Positions 1-8,144 of a stretch of 11,979 bases of DNA are shown here, one piece after another; position 1 is the stretch's first letter; the number at the start of each line of letters is the position of its first letter. The position numbers were made by a program, and so were the translations under genes. The stretch lies in the NCBI GenBank assembly GCA_002367285.1, contig DFBF01000042.1:3253-15231 (forward strand), given 5' to 3'. The notes below the pieces were generated by a model, which saw only the letters and a program-made list of their open reading frames with translations, ran no database searches and was not told the origin of the DNA. Source of the stretch: Rhodobacteraceae bacterium UBA3087. Its GTDB lineage: Bacteria; Pseudomonadota; Alphaproteobacteria; Rhodobacterales; Rhodobacteraceae.

Positions 1-861
1 CGCCTTGTGCCGGGCTGGACCAACCCGATCGTCATCGGCCGTCACGCCTTTGGCGACCAATACAAAGCCAGCGACATGAAATTCCCCGGGCCGGGCACGC
101 TGACGATGAAATTCGTCGGCGAAGATGGCACCGAAGAAGAAATCGAGGTGTTCAAGGCGCCCTCCTCCGGTGTGTTCATGTCGATGTACAACCTGGATGC
201 GTCGATCATTGATTTCGCACGTGCCAGCATGAACTATGCGCTGAACATGGGTTGGCCGCTGTACCTGTCGACCAAAAACACCATTTTGAAGCAATATGAT
301 GGCCGGTTCCTGGAGCTGTTCCAACAGATTTTCGACGCCGAGTTCGCCGACAAGTTCAAAGAGGCGGGCATCTGGTATGAACACCGCCTGATCGACGACA
401 TGGTCGCCTGTGCGATGAAGTGGAACGGCAAATTCGTCTGGGCCTGCAAGAACTATGACGGCGACGTGCAATCGGACACGGTCGCACAGGGCTTTGGCTC
501 GCTTGGTCTGATGACCTCGCAGCTGATGACACCCGACGGCAAAATCGTCGAGGCCGAAGCGGCCCACGGCACCGTCACGCGACACTATCGCCAGCACCAG
601 AAGGGTGAACAGACCTCAACCAACTCGATTGCCTCAATCTATGCGTGGACCGGAGGGCTAAAGCACCGCGCCAAGCTGGACGGTAACGACCAGCTGATGC
701 GCTTTGCCACAACGCTGGAAAAGGTGATCGTCGACACGGTCGAAAGCGGCAACATGACCAAGGACCTGGCGCTGCTGGTCGGCCCCGATCAGGGCTGGCT
801 GACCACCATGGGGTTCCTGGAAAAGATCGACGAGAACCTGAACAAAGCGCTGGTTGGATAA
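1..861 (+). CDS. icd: NADP-dependent isocitrate dehydrogenase, C-terminal part (5' end outside window)
   Basis: TCA-cycle enzyme that oxidatively decarboxylates isocitrate to 2-oxoglutarate with NADP+, as a cytosolic homodimer. The reading frame is open from base 1 and gives 286 residues, so by comparison with the roughly 404-residue eukaryote-like dimeric family about 118 N-terminal residues lie outside the window. The visible part opens at the substrate-binding segment: the IVIGRHAFGDQY motif (Arg codon at 40-42) corresponds to Arg132 of human IDH1. Further on are the STKNTILK segment with the catalytic Lys, WYEHRLIDDMVA with a metal-binding Asp, NYDGDVQSD with two more metal/substrate Asp residues, and the EAAHGTVTRHYR NADP-binding loop. 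It ends at TAA and is followed by an intrinsic terminator, so it is the last gene of its transcript. It is intact as far as visible; identification is by family resemblance throughout. Confidence 0.97.
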   Translation, partial: RLVPGWTNPIVIGRHAFGDQYKASDMKFPGPGTLTMKFVGEDGTEEEIEVFKAPSSGVFMSMYNLDASIIDFARASMNYALNMGWPLYLSTKNTILKQYDGRFLELFQQIFDAEFADKFKEAGIWYEHRLIDDMVACAMKWNGKFVWACKNYDGDVQSDTVAQGFGSLGLMTSQLMTPDGKIVEAEAAHGTVTRHYRQHQKGEQTSTNSIASIYAWTGGLKHRAKLDGNDQLMRFATTLEKVIVDTVESGNMTKDLALLVGPDQGWLTTMGFLEKIDENLNKALVG

Positions 862-881
862 GGCTGGCTGGATCAAAGACG

Positions 882-907
882 GGGCCGCTGTCACAGGCGG
901 CCCTTTT
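882..907 (+). terminator. Intrinsic terminator of icd
   Basis: A perfect 7-bp GC stem (GGGCCGC at 882-888, GCGGCCC at 897-903) with an 8-base loop is followed by TTTT at 904-907. It starts 20 bases after the icd stop. Its T-run touches the stop codon of the convergent amidotransferase gene (complement of 907-909). Read from the other strand the hairpin is followed by CGTCTTT, so it might also stop that transcript weakly. Confidence 0.8.
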
Positions 908-1677
908 CAGGGTTGAAACGCCATGACCTCGATCTGATCACCATGAAACCGCGCGATTTGGCCGGGCTGCAACGCGGTCCAGTCACCCTCATCGTTTTCC
1001 AATGGCTCGGACACCACGGCCCACCCGGCGCGCGTGTCGCTCCAACGGTAATACAATGTGGGCGCAATACAGTCCGAAGAATACCGCGCCGCCCAGAGCG
1101 TTTCGCCATCAGAAAAGGCCGCCGACAGGCGCATATGCGGGGCTTCGCCGCGCGTGCGTGACAGGTCGGACAGTTGGCGCACCGCATGTCCCAGTGCCGC
1201 AGCGGGGTCGCCCATCCCCGCGCCCAGCATCAGCAAAAACAGTACTTCGCTGTCGGTTGCGCCCATGCGGTTGGCGTACAGATCATCCGGGACCAGCATA
1301 TCGGCCTGTTTGCGAAACCGGTCAAAGCCACCGACCTGACCGTTGTGCATGAAGCTCCATTTTCCGACCGCGAAAGGGTGGCAATTGTTGCGACTGGTCG
1401 CCGTGCCAGTCGAGGCGCGCACATGGGCCAGGAACAGACCTGAACGCACCTGACGCGCCAGCGCGCGCAGGTTGGGGTCGGACCAGGCGGGGTACACATC
1501 GCGAAACAGGCCGGGTTCGGCGCGATGATCATACCAGGCCACACCAAAGCCATCGGCGTTGATCGCCGTCTTGGCCTCATCCGCATCCTGGCTTTGCACG
1601 ATCAGCGAATGACCCGGTGTTGACACGACATCTTCAATGAAGATCGGTTTGCCCAGATAGGCGGCCCAGCGGCACAT
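907..1677 (-). CDS. Class II (Ntn-type) glutamine amidotransferase, YafJ/EgtC/DUG3-like
   Basis: A 256-residue protein consisting of one class II glutamine amidotransferase domain. This domain hydrolyses glutamine, or a gamma-glutamyl amide, through an N-terminal cysteine. The start at 1677 gives MCRWAAYLG, placing Cys2 to become the nucleophile after Met removal; an in-frame ATG 13 codons further upstream would bury it. An AGGGA Shine-Dalgarno stretch precedes 1677. Other family residues are in place: Arg87 in HVRAST, the oxyanion-hole pair Asn112-Gly113 in MHNGQ, and Asp142 in TDSE. No synthetase or sugar-isomerase domain follows, so the substrate is not shown. The closest relatives by look are YafJ of E. 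coli and the gamma-glutamyl hydrolases EgtC and DUG3, but no ergothioneine genes are adjacent. It is convergent with icd, and its upstream region lies in the decayed transporter remnant. Confidence 0.9.
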   Translation of the reverse strand: MCRWAAYLGKPIFIEDVVSTPGHSLIVQSQDADEAKTAINADGFGVAWYDHRAEPGLFRDVYPAWSDPNLRALARQVRSGLFLAHVRASTGTATSRNNCHPFAVGKWSFMHNGQVGGFDRFRKQADMLVPDDLYANRMGATDSEVLFLLMLGAGMGDPAAALGHAVRQLSDLSRTRGEAPHMRLSAAFSDGETLWAARYSSDCIAPTLYYRWSDTRAGWAVVSEPLENDEGDWTALQPGQIARFHGDQIEVMAFQP

Positions 1678-1733
1678 GGCGGTCCCTCGTTTTTTTTGGT
1701 CGCGAATGAACCCCAAGCGGGTCGGAAAGGCAA

Positions 1734-1883
1734 TGGAGCGCGGCGGTGTATTTGCCCTAGATTGCCGCGATCGGCTATGCGACCTTTGGTCAACGGCTGG
1801 ATTTGCCCGCCCTGTTCGGCCTTGCGCTGATCCTTGCCGGGATCGTCGTTATCAACGTCTTTTCCACCACTTCCCCCCATTAG
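1734..1883 (+). pseudogene. Decayed 3' end of an SMR (EmrE/SugE-like) multidrug transporter gene
   Basis: After an in-frame TAG at 1758-1760 the frame from 1761 encodes 40 residues, IAAIGYATFGQRLDLPA followed by a hydrophobic TM4-like segment and the ending NVFSTTSPH, then TAG at 1881-1883. This matches the C-terminal third of small multidrug resistance proteins: EmrE has FGQRLDLPAIIG at the same place and ends in STPH. The upstream piece is also recognisable after frame changes. Reading TGG AGC, skipping two bases, then GGCGGTGTATTTGCCCTA, skipping one base (G1760), then ATTGCCGCG gives WSGGVFALIAA, which aligns without gaps to the Trp63 region of EmrE. No start codon, TM1 or TM2 is present. 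The gene is therefore a truncated, frameshifted relic, not a short protein gene. The family match is from memory of EmrE; the indel reconstruction is inference. Confidence 0.72.
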
Positions 1884-1943
1884 GGCTGGCTTTTGCTCCC
1901 TAACCACGGTATGCGCCCGCAAACTCCTTAAAAGGCGCGTACT

Positions 1944-3767
1944 ATGGACCTTCGCAATATCGCGATTATCGCTCACGTTGACCACGGCAAAACCACGCTG
2001 GTCGACGAGCTTCTGAAACAATCCGGTGCGTTCCGGGAAAACCAGGCTGTGGCCGAACGGGCCATGGACAGCGACGCCCTGGAACGGGAACGCGGCATCA
2101 CGATTTTCGCCAAGCCGACCTCGGTGGAATGGAAAGGCACGCGGATCAACATCGTTGACACGCCGGGCCACGCCGATTTCGGTGGCGAAGTGGAACGCAT
2201 CCTGTCGATGGTCGACGGTGTTGTTCTGTTGGTTGACGCCGCCGAAGGGCCGATGCCGCAGACGAAATTCGTCACCTCCAAGGCGCTGGCGCTGGGTCTG
2301 CGCCCGATCGTCGTGCTGAACAAGGTTGACAAACCCGACGCCGAACCCGACCGCGCACTGGACGAATGTTTCGACCTGTTCGCCAACCTGGGCGCAGACG
2401 AAGATCAGCTGGACTTCCCGCACATGTATGCCTCGGGCCGCTCGGGCTGGGCCGATCACGATCTGGACGGGCCGCGCAAGGATCTGCACGCTCTGTTCGA
2501 TCTGGTTGTGAACCACGTCCCTGCCCCGCGCCAGATCGCGCATCAGCACGAAGATTTCTCGATGCTGGCCACCACGCTGGGCTCGGACCCGTTCGTAGGC
2601 CGTTTGCTGACAGGTCGTGTTGAAACCGGCACGCTGAAGGTCGGCGCGACCGTCCAGGCCCTGTCGCGCATCGGTCAAAAGATCGAACAGTTCCGCGTCA
2701 CCCGTATTCAGGCCTTCCGCGGCCTGGCCCAACAGGACATCGAAGAAGCCCAAGCGGGCGATATCGTGTCCCTGGCCGGCATGACCAAGGCGACGGTGGC
2801 CGACACGATCTGCGCCCTGGCGGTCGAAACCCCGCTGGATGCCCAGCCGATCGACCCGCCCACCATCACCGTGACTTTCGGCATCAACGACAGCCCGCTG
2901 GCCGGTCGTGACGGCAAGAAAGTGCAGTCGCGCGTCATCCGTGAACGTCTGATGAAAGAGGCGGAATCAAACGTCGCCATCAAAATCTCCGACACCCCGG
3001 GCGGCGAGGCCTTCGAGGTTTCGGGCCGGGGCGAACTTCAGATGGGCGTGTTGATCGAAAACATGCGCCGCGAGGGGTTCGAACTTTCGATCTCGCGCCC
3101 GCAGGTGATCATGCGGGAAGAAGACGGCGTGACGATGGAGCCGATCGAGGAAGTCACCATCGACGTGGATGACGAATACTCGGGCGCGGTGATCGAAAAA
3201 ATCACCGGCGTGCGCAAAGGCGAAATGACCGAGATGAAACCGGCCGGTGCAGGCAAGACCCGCATCATCGCCCACGTGCCCTCGCGCGGTCTGATCGGCT
3301 ATCACGGCGAATTCCTGACCGACACACGCGGCACCGGCGTGCTGAACCGCGTGTTCCACGGCTGGGCACCGCACAAGGGGCCAATCCCGGGCCGTCGTGC
3401 CGGTGTGCTGATTTCAATGGAAAATGGATCTTCGGTGGCCTTCGCCCTGTGGAACCTGGAAGATCGCGGTCGCATGTTCATTGGTGCCCAGGTCGACGTG
3501 TATCAGGGCATGATCATCGGCGAACACTCGCGCGAAAACGATCTGGAAGTGAACCCGTTGAAGGGCAAAAAGCTGACCAACGTGCGCGCAAGCGGCACGG
3601 ACGAAGCGGTGCGCCTGACCACGCCGATCACCATGTCGTTGGAAGAGGCGATCGCCTATATCGACACGGACGAACTGGTTGAGGTCACGCCGAGCTCGAT
3701 CCGCCTGCGCAAACGCTATCTGGACCCGCACGAGCGCAAACGCCAGTCGCGTTCCTCGACCCAATAA
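1944..3767 (+). CDS. typA: Ribosome-associated translational GTPase TypA/BipA
   Basis: A 607-residue GTPase, the same length as E. coli BipA, that binds the ribosome and supports 50S assembly and growth under stress, notably cold. The G domain is at residues 1-200: P-loop AHVDHGKT (10-17), switch I region ERGIT (49-53), DTPGH (72-76) and NKVD (126-129). It is followed by an EF-Tu-like beta-barrel domain, the EF-G III-like domain with GRGELQMGVLIENMRREGFE, an EF-G V-like domain, and the BipA-specific C-terminal domain containing GKKLTNVRASGTDEA. The start at 1944 gives MDLRNIAIIAHVDHGK, as expected for the family; an AAAAGG Shine-Dalgarno lies 8 bases upstream. It is monocistronic, with a relic transporter gene before it and a strong terminator after it. 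I see no convincing promoter in 1884-1943. Confidence 0.98.
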   Translation: MDLRNIAIIAHVDHGKTTLVDELLKQSGAFRENQAVAERAMDSDALERERGITIFAKPTSVEWKGTRINIVDTPGHADFGGEVERILSMVDGVVLLVDAAEGPMPQTKFVTSKALALGLRPIVVLNKVDKPDAEPDRALDECFDLFANLGADEDQLDFPHMYASGRSGWADHDLDGPRKDLHALFDLVVNHVPAPRQIAHQHEDFSMLATTLGSDPFVGRLLTGRVETGTLKVGATVQALSRIGQKIEQFRVTRIQAFRGLAQQDIEEAQAGDIVSLAGMTKATVADTICALAVETPLDAQPIDPPTITVTFGINDSPLAGRDGKKVQSRVIRERLMKEAESNVAIKISDTPGGEAFEVSGRGELQMGVLIENMRREGFELSISRPQVIMREEDGVTMEPIEEVTIDVDDEYSGAVIEKITGVRKGEMTEMKPAGAGKTRIIAHVPSRGLIGYHGEFLTDTRGTGVLNRVFHGWAPHKGPIPGRRAGVLISMENGSSVAFALWNLEDRGRMFIGAQVDVYQGMIIGEHSRENDLEVNPLKGKKLTNVRASGTDEAVRLTTPITMSLEEAIAYIDTDELVEVTPSSIRLRKRYLDPHERKRQSRSSTQ

Positions 3768-3795
3768 GGCCGACAAGCCTTTGACCTAAAACGCG

Positions 3796-3823
3796 AAACC
3801 CCGGCCAGTGGCCGGGGTTTTTT
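3796..3823 (+). terminator. Strong intrinsic terminator of typA, probably bidirectional
   Basis: A perfect 8-bp stem, CCCCGGCC (3799-3806) and GGCCGGGG (3810-3817), has an AGT loop and is followed by six T (3818-3823); AAA precedes it. It starts 28 bases after the typA stop and ends one base before the stop codon of the convergent DUF1330 gene. On the minus strand the stem is followed by TTT, so it can plausibly terminate both transcripts. Confidence 0.92.
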
Positions 3824-3824
3824 G

Positions 3825-4112
3825 TTACTCAGTTGTTTCGACAATCAACAATTCACGTTCCGATGCGCCACGCGCGTGACCCAATGCCTCTTGGTATTCG
3901 GGGCTGTGGTAACAGGCCTCGGCCGCCTCGACGCTGTCAAACCTGGCAACGACATTGCGCGGGCGTTCTTTGCCCTCAAGCTGAACAAAGCGCCCCGCGC
4001 GGGCGATGAAATGGCCACCGTGTTTGGCAATCGCCGGGCCCGCAAGGGCGGCGTATTTGCCATAGGCATCTTCATCCGTGACGGTGACGTGGGCGATCCA
4101 AAGGGCAGGCAT
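3825..4112 (-). CDS. DUF1330 family protein
   Basis: A 95-residue soluble protein of the DUF1330 family, which adopts the dimeric alpha-beta barrel (ferredoxin-like) fold also used by small monooxygenases and stress-response barrel proteins. The exact function of the family is not established. Family marks are the first beta strand MPALWIAHVTVTD, the YGKYAALAGPAIAKHGG segment with paired glycines, then VVARFDSVEAAEACYHSPEYQ and the closing strand ELLIVE. No signal peptide or membrane segment is seen. ATG at 4112 has a GGAG Shine-Dalgarno on the coding strand. It lies 75 bases downstream of alaS on the same strand, so it could be read through from alaS. Alternatively a weak promoter (TTGGCA at 4163-4168, 16-base spacer, TAAGCT at 4141-4146, minus strand) may serve it. 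The stop codon sits one base from the typA terminator. Confidence 0.9.
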   Translation of the reverse strand: MPALWIAHVTVTDEDAYGKYAALAGPAIAKHGGHFIARAGRFVQLEGKERPRNVVARFDSVEAAEACYHSPEYQEALGHARGASERELLIVETTE

Positions 4113-4187
4113 GGGCTTCTCCGATATTTGAGGTTGCCTGAGCTTAGCCCAAACACCGGAGTTGCCAAGTGGTATTTGACCGTTTGG

Positions 4188-6839
4188 TCAGCCAGCGATC
4201 ACCGCTTCGGCGGCCGCGATGGCCGCATCGGCATTCGTGGCATCCTTGCCACCGCCCTGCGCCATGTCAGGGCGTCCGCCCCCCCCCTTGCCACCCAATT
4301 CGGCAACAGCCGCACGCACCAGATCGACAGCCGACAGCCTGTCGACCAGATCGGCGGTGACGCCGGCGGCGACGGCTGCCTTGCCATCAACGTCGGCGAT
4401 CAACAGGACTGCACCACTGTCGATCTGGGCTTTGTGTTCGTCCACCAGGGGCGGAAGATCACGCCCGGAAACGCCCGACAAAACATGCGCAACAAAGGAT
4501 ATGCCGTTGATATCTTTGGCAGGTTCAGCTTCTTTGGCTCCACCCGACATCGCCAGTTCGCGCCGCAGTTGCGCCACTTCACCGGTCAGCGCCTTGCGTT
4601 CCTCCAAAAGGGCTTTCACACGGTCCACCAACTCGCTGGGCTGGGCTTTCAACACGCTGGCCAAGTCGGCCACGCGCTTGGCTTCGTCTTCCAAATAAGC
4701 AAACGCCGCCTTGCCGGTCAGCGCCTCGATCCGACGCACACCCGCGCTGGAGGCGCTGTCACCCAGCACCACGCACAGGCCGATATCACCAGTCTGTTTC
4801 ACATGCGTACCGCCGCACAGTTCGATCGAATAGGTTTGGCCGTCCGTGCCCTTGCCACTGGCCGCATGACCCATCGACACGACCCGCACTTCGTCACCGT
4901 ATTTTTCGCCAAACAGCGCCTGGGCACCCAGTCCGCGAGCATCATCCGGTGTCATAATCCGCGTTTCCACCGCCGTATTCTGGCGAATATAGGCGTTCAC
5001 CTCCAACGCGATATTGGTCAATTCCTGCGGGCTCAGTGCCTTGTTGTGGCTAAAATCAAACCGCAAACGATCCGGCGCATTCAAGCTACCGCGCTGCGCG
5101 ACATGATCGCCCAGCTCTGCGCGCAAAGCTTCGTGCAGCAGGTGCGTCGCCGAATGGTTGGCCCGGATCGCACCGCGACGCAGGTGATCAACAGCCAATT
5201 CCGCGCCCTGCCCTGTGCTGATTTCACCGTCATCAACGGTGGCAATGTGGATAAACACGCCCGCCACTTTCTTGGTGTCCGTCACCCGCGCTGCGCCGGT
5301 TTCGGTGCGGATCAGACCGGCATCGCCGACCTGCCCACCGCTTTCGGCGTAAAACGGTGTCTGGTTCACAACGACCTGAACCTCATCGCCAGCTTTCGCG
5401 GCATCCACCGCCTCTGTGCCCAGAACAATGGCCAAAACCTGCCCTTCGGCATGTTCGGTGTCATAGCCCAGGAATTCGGTCACGCCGTTTTTCTCGGCCA
5501 GGTCAAACCACAGGGTCGCATCGGCCTGTTCGCCCGACCCGGACCAGGCGGCACGCGCCTTGGCCTTTTGTTCGCCCATCGCTGCATCAAACCCGTCCGT
5601 GTCCACGCCTCGGCCCTTTTCACGCAGCGCATCCTGCGTCAGATCCAGCGGAAAACCGAACGTGTCATACAGCTTGAACGCCGCCTGACCGGGCAAATCA
5701 ACCCCCTCAGGCAGCCCCTCCAGCTCATCATCCAACAGCTTCAAACCCCGATCCAACGTCGTCTTGAACCGGGTTTCTTCGGTCAGCAGAGTTTCTTCGA
5801 TCATCGACTGCGCCTGGCCCAGTTCCGGATAGGCTTGGCCCATCTGGTTCACCAGCGACGGCACCAAACGGTGCATGACCGGATCCTGAGCGCCCAACAA
5901 ATGCGCATGACGCATGGCGCGGCGCATGATCCGCCGCAGCACATAGCCGCGCCCTTCGTTGGACGGCATCACGCCGTCGGCCATCAGAAAACTGGTCGAT
6001 CGAAGGTGGTCAGCAATCACGCGATGGTGCACGTTCTTGTCCCCATATGGGTCGGTCGAAGTCGCGTGCGCCGACGCTTCGATCAATGCCTTGAACAGAT
6101 CTGTGTCATAGTTGTCATGGCTGCCCTGCATCAATGCGCCAATGCGTTCCAGCCCCATGCCAGTGTCGATCGACTGCATGTCCAGCGCCCGCATCGAGCC
6201 ATCTTCGAACTGTTCATTCTGCATGAACACAATGTTCCAGATTTCGATAAACCGGTCGCCATCCTCGTCTGCGCTGCCCGGCGGGCCGCCCCAGATGTGA
6301 TCGCCATGGTCATAGAAAATCTCAGTACACGGGCCGCAGGGGCCGGTCGGGCCCATCTGCCAGAAATTGTCATGGGTCGCGATGCGGATGATGCGATCTT
6401 CCGGCACGCCGACCTTTTTCCAGATTTCAAACGCCTCATCGTCAGTGTGATAGACTGTGGTCAACAGGCGTTCGGGGTTGATACCGAATTCCTTGGTGAT
6501 CAGGTCCCAAGCAAATGGGATCGCCTCGGGTTTGAAATAGTCGCCAAAGCTGAAATTTCCCAGCATTTCAAAGAACGTATGGTGGCGCGCGGTATAACCG
6601 ACGTTGTCCAGATCATTGTGCTTCCCGCCGGCGCGCACGCATTTCTGCGCGGTCGTTGCCCGCTTGTAATCTCGCGTTTCAACACCGGTGAACAGGTTCT
6701 TGAACTGCACCATGCCCGAGTTGACGAACATCAACGTCGGGTCATTGCGCGGCACCAAAGGTGAGCTGTCCACCACCTCGTGGCCGTTCGTTTCGAAATA
6801 GTTCAGGAAGGTAGATCGGATATCATTCAGGCTGGCCAT
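4188..6839 (-). CDS. alaS: Alanyl-tRNA synthetase
   Basis: An 883-residue class II aminoacyl-tRNA synthetase (E. coli AlaRS has 876) that charges tRNA-Ala in the cytoplasm and edits Ser- and Gly-tRNA-Ala. Class II motif 1 is at about residues 25-48 (PLVPRNDPTLMFVNSGM), motif 2 at about 70-95 (HHTFFEMLGNFSFGDYF), motif 3 at 227-232 (GMGLER), and the tRNA-binding region follows. The editing domain has the zinc-binding quartet His562, His566 (NHSATHLLHEAL), Cys675 and His679 (CGGTHV). A coiled coil at about 715-765 leads to the C-Ala domain with GGKGGGGRPDMA (849-860). The start ATG matches the family N-terminus MASLNDIRSTFLNYF, although the Shine-Dalgarno is poor. It lies 136 bases downstream of recA on the same strand, separated by a terminator; recX, which sits between them in E. 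coli, is absent here. Confidence 0.98.
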   Translation of the reverse strand: MASLNDIRSTFLNYFETNGHEVVDSSPLVPRNDPTLMFVNSGMVQFKNLFTGVETRDYKRATTAQKCVRAGGKHNDLDNVGYTARHHTFFEMLGNFSFGDYFKPEAIPFAWDLITKEFGINPERLLTTVYHTDDEAFEIWKKVGVPEDRIIRIATHDNFWQMGPTGPCGPCTEIFYDHGDHIWGGPPGSADEDGDRFIEIWNIVFMQNEQFEDGSMRALDMQSIDTGMGLERIGALMQGSHDNYDTDLFKALIEASAHATSTDPYGDKNVHHRVIADHLRSTSFLMADGVMPSNEGRGYVLRRIMRRAMRHAHLLGAQDPVMHRLVPSLVNQMGQAYPELGQAQSMIEETLLTEETRFKTTLDRGLKLLDDELEGLPEGVDLPGQAAFKLYDTFGFPLDLTQDALREKGRGVDTDGFDAAMGEQKAKARAAWSGSGEQADATLWFDLAEKNGVTEFLGYDTEHAEGQVLAIVLGTEAVDAAKAGDEVQVVVNQTPFYAESGGQVGDAGLIRTETGAARVTDTKKVAGVFIHIATVDDGEISTGQGAELAVDHLRRGAIRANHSATHLLHEALRAELGDHVAQRGSLNAPDRLRFDFSHNKALSPQELTNIALEVNAYIRQNTAVETRIMTPDDARGLGAQALFGEKYGDEVRVVSMGHAASGKGTDGQTYSIELCGGTHVKQTGDIGLCVVLGDSASSAGVRRIEALTGKAAFAYLEDEAKRVADLASVLKAQPSELVDRVKALLEERKALTGEVAQLRRELAMSGGAKEAEPAKDINGISFVAHVLSGVSGRDLPPLVDEHKAQIDSGAVLLIADVDGKAAVAAGVTADLVDRLSAVDLVRAAVAELGGKGGGGRPDMAQGGGKDATNADAAIAAAEAVIAG

Positions 6840-6869
6840 GATCGTCTGTCTGTTAGGAGTGTTCGGCTT

Positions 6870-6898
6870 GGTTTACAGGGGCCGCGCGGGGCTGTCTA
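6870..6898 (-). promoter_or_regulatory. Candidate sigma-70 promoter of alaS
   Basis: On the minus strand, TAGACA (6893-6898) is followed after 17 bases by TAAACC (6870-6875). The -35 matches TTGACA at five of six positions; the -10 matches TATAAT at only three. It lies between the recA terminator and the alaS start, where a promoter is needed if the terminator is effective. Motif reading only. Confidence 0.3.
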
Positions 6899-6917
6899 CA
6901 GTTCGCGGTCGCCCAAG

Positions 6918-6947
6918 AAAAAAGGGCCGGAGGAAACCCCCGACCCT
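6918..6947 (-). terminator. Intrinsic terminator of recA
   Basis: On the minus strand an 11-bp stem, AGGGTCGGGGG pairing with CCTCCGGCCCT (two G-U pairs, TTT loop at 6934-6936), is followed by a T-run (the A run at 6918-6922, plus the last stem pair at 6923). It begins 28 bases after the recA stop and separates recA from alaS. Confidence 0.88.
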
Positions 6948-6975
6948 TCGCTGCATTTCAGTGCGTTTTGATGCC

Positions 6976-8094
6976 TCAGCCTTCCAAAAGACCGTCACCC
7001 TCCGGGCCAACGCCCTTAGCTTTGTCCGCCGCCTTTTGAGCGGCTTTCTCGGCCGCTGGCATATCAAAATCCAGACCATGGGCGGCACGGATCTTGTCTT
7101 CGATATCCAGCGCGGTGCTGACATGTTCACGCAAGTAGGTCTTGGCGTTTTCACGCCCCTGACCGATACGTTCATCACCGTAGCTGAACCAGGCACCGGA
7201 TTTATCGACCACCCCGGCTTTGACACCAAGGTCCAAAAGCTCGCCCATCTTCGAGATGCCTTCGCCATACATGATGTCGAATTCCACCTGCTTGAAGGGC
7301 GGGGCCACCTTGTTCTTCACAACCTTTACGCGGGTCGCGTTGCCGACCACCTCGTCACGATCCTTGATCGCCCCGATACGGCGGATGTCCAGACGAACCG
7401 AGCTGTAAAACTTCAGCGCATTGCCACCGGTGGTGGTTTCCGGGCTACCGAACATGACACCGATTTTCATCCGGATCTGGTTGATGAAAATCACCATGCA
7501 ATTGGAGCGCGAAATCGACCCGGTCAGCTTGCGCATCGCCTGGCTCATCAGACGGGCCTGGACGCCGACATTGCTGTCGCCCATGTCGCCTTCCAGTTCG
7601 GACTTCGGCGTCAGCGCGGCCACCGAGTCGATGACAACCATGTTCACCGCACCAGAGCGCACCAAAGTATCAACAATTTCCAACGCCTGTTCGCCCGTGT
7701 CCGGCTGGCTGATCAGAAGCTCATCCAGATCAACCCCCAGTTTCTTGGCATAGAGCGGATCCAGCGCGTGTTCGGCATCCACGAAGGCGCAGACGCCACC
7801 CTTTTTCTGTTCTTCGGCGACGCAATGCAGGGTCAGCGTTGTCTTGCCAGAGCTTTCAGGGCCATAGATCTCGACGATCCGACCTTTCGGAAGGCCGCCG
7901 ATCCCCAGGGCGATGTCCAACCCCAACGATCCGGTCGAGGTCGACTCGATCTCGGCCACAGGATTGTCGGCCCCCAGCTTCATGATGGATCCTTTGCCGA
8001 ACTGTCGTTCGATCTGGGCCAGGGCCGAATCCAGTGCTTTTTGTTTGTCGCCTTCGCGCTTCTTATCCATATCGAGCAAATCCGCAATTGCCAT
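6976..8094 (-). CDS. recA: Recombinase RecA
   Basis: A 372-residue RecA: it forms filaments on single-stranded DNA, drives homologous strand exchange and triggers LexA self-cleavage. Visible are the N-terminal polymerisation helix with ALAQIERQFGKGSIM (24-38), Walker A GPESSGKT (78-85), Walker B VVIDS (153-157), DNA-binding loop L2 from INQIRMKIG through GSPETTTGGNALKFY (204-230), and a short Ala/Lys/Glu-rich tail after residue 346. The start at 8094 (MAIADLLDMDKK) fits the family and has an AAGGGAAG Shine-Dalgarno. The frame stays open 29 codons further upstream, but that extension lacks homology and crosses the SOS box. A perfect SOS box lies 50 bases before the start. cckA lies upstream on the same strand and alaS downstream beyond a terminator, so recA is probably transcribed alone. 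Confidence 0.98.
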   Translation of the reverse strand: MAIADLLDMDKKREGDKQKALDSALAQIERQFGKGSIMKLGADNPVAEIESTSTGSLGLDIALGIGGLPKGRIVEIYGPESSGKTTLTLHCVAEEQKKGGVCAFVDAEHALDPLYAKKLGVDLDELLISQPDTGEQALEIVDTLVRSGAVNMVVIDSVAALTPKSELEGDMGDSNVGVQARLMSQAMRKLTGSISRSNCMVIFINQIRMKIGVMFGSPETTTGGNALKFYSSVRLDIRRIGAIKDRDEVVGNATRVKVVKNKVAPPFKQVEFDIMYGEGISKMGELLDLGVKAGVVDKSGAWFSYGDERIGQGRENAKTYLREHVSTALDIEDKIRAAHGLDFDMPAAEKAAQKAADKAKGVGPEGDGLLEG

Positions 8095-8144
8095 TGTTTC
8101 TTCCCTTATCACACAGCTGCACGGTGGCGGCAATGATGGCTCTT

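Noticed and set aside
1678..1716. A 13-residue N-terminal extension of the glutamine amidotransferase
   Set aside because: It would hide the catalytic Cys2, which must be exposed by Met removal, and the AGGGA ribosome site lies before 1677.
1602..2753. A 383-codon minus-strand open frame opposite the first part of typA
   Set aside because: Antisense codon-register shadow of typA that also runs through the transporter relic and into the amidotransferase gene in another frame; no family resemblance.
4176..4190. A small hairpin (TGACC-AAAC-GGTCA) at the alaS stop codon as a terminator
   Set aside because: The stem is only five base pairs, includes the stop codon, and is followed by AATACC with no T-run.
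3822..6764. A 980-codon plus-strand open frame opposite alaS
   Set aside because: It is in codon-on-codon register with alaS (both in the same phase), so its stops would need TTA, CTA or TCA codons in alaS, which are rare in this GC-rich genome. It has no protein-family resemblance and its composition (many His, Arg, Gln) is that of a shadow frame.
6838..8136. A 432-codon plus-strand open frame opposite recA
   Set aside because: Same antisense register effect as over alaS. It begins in the alaS leader, has no recognisable domain, and recA itself is unmistakable.
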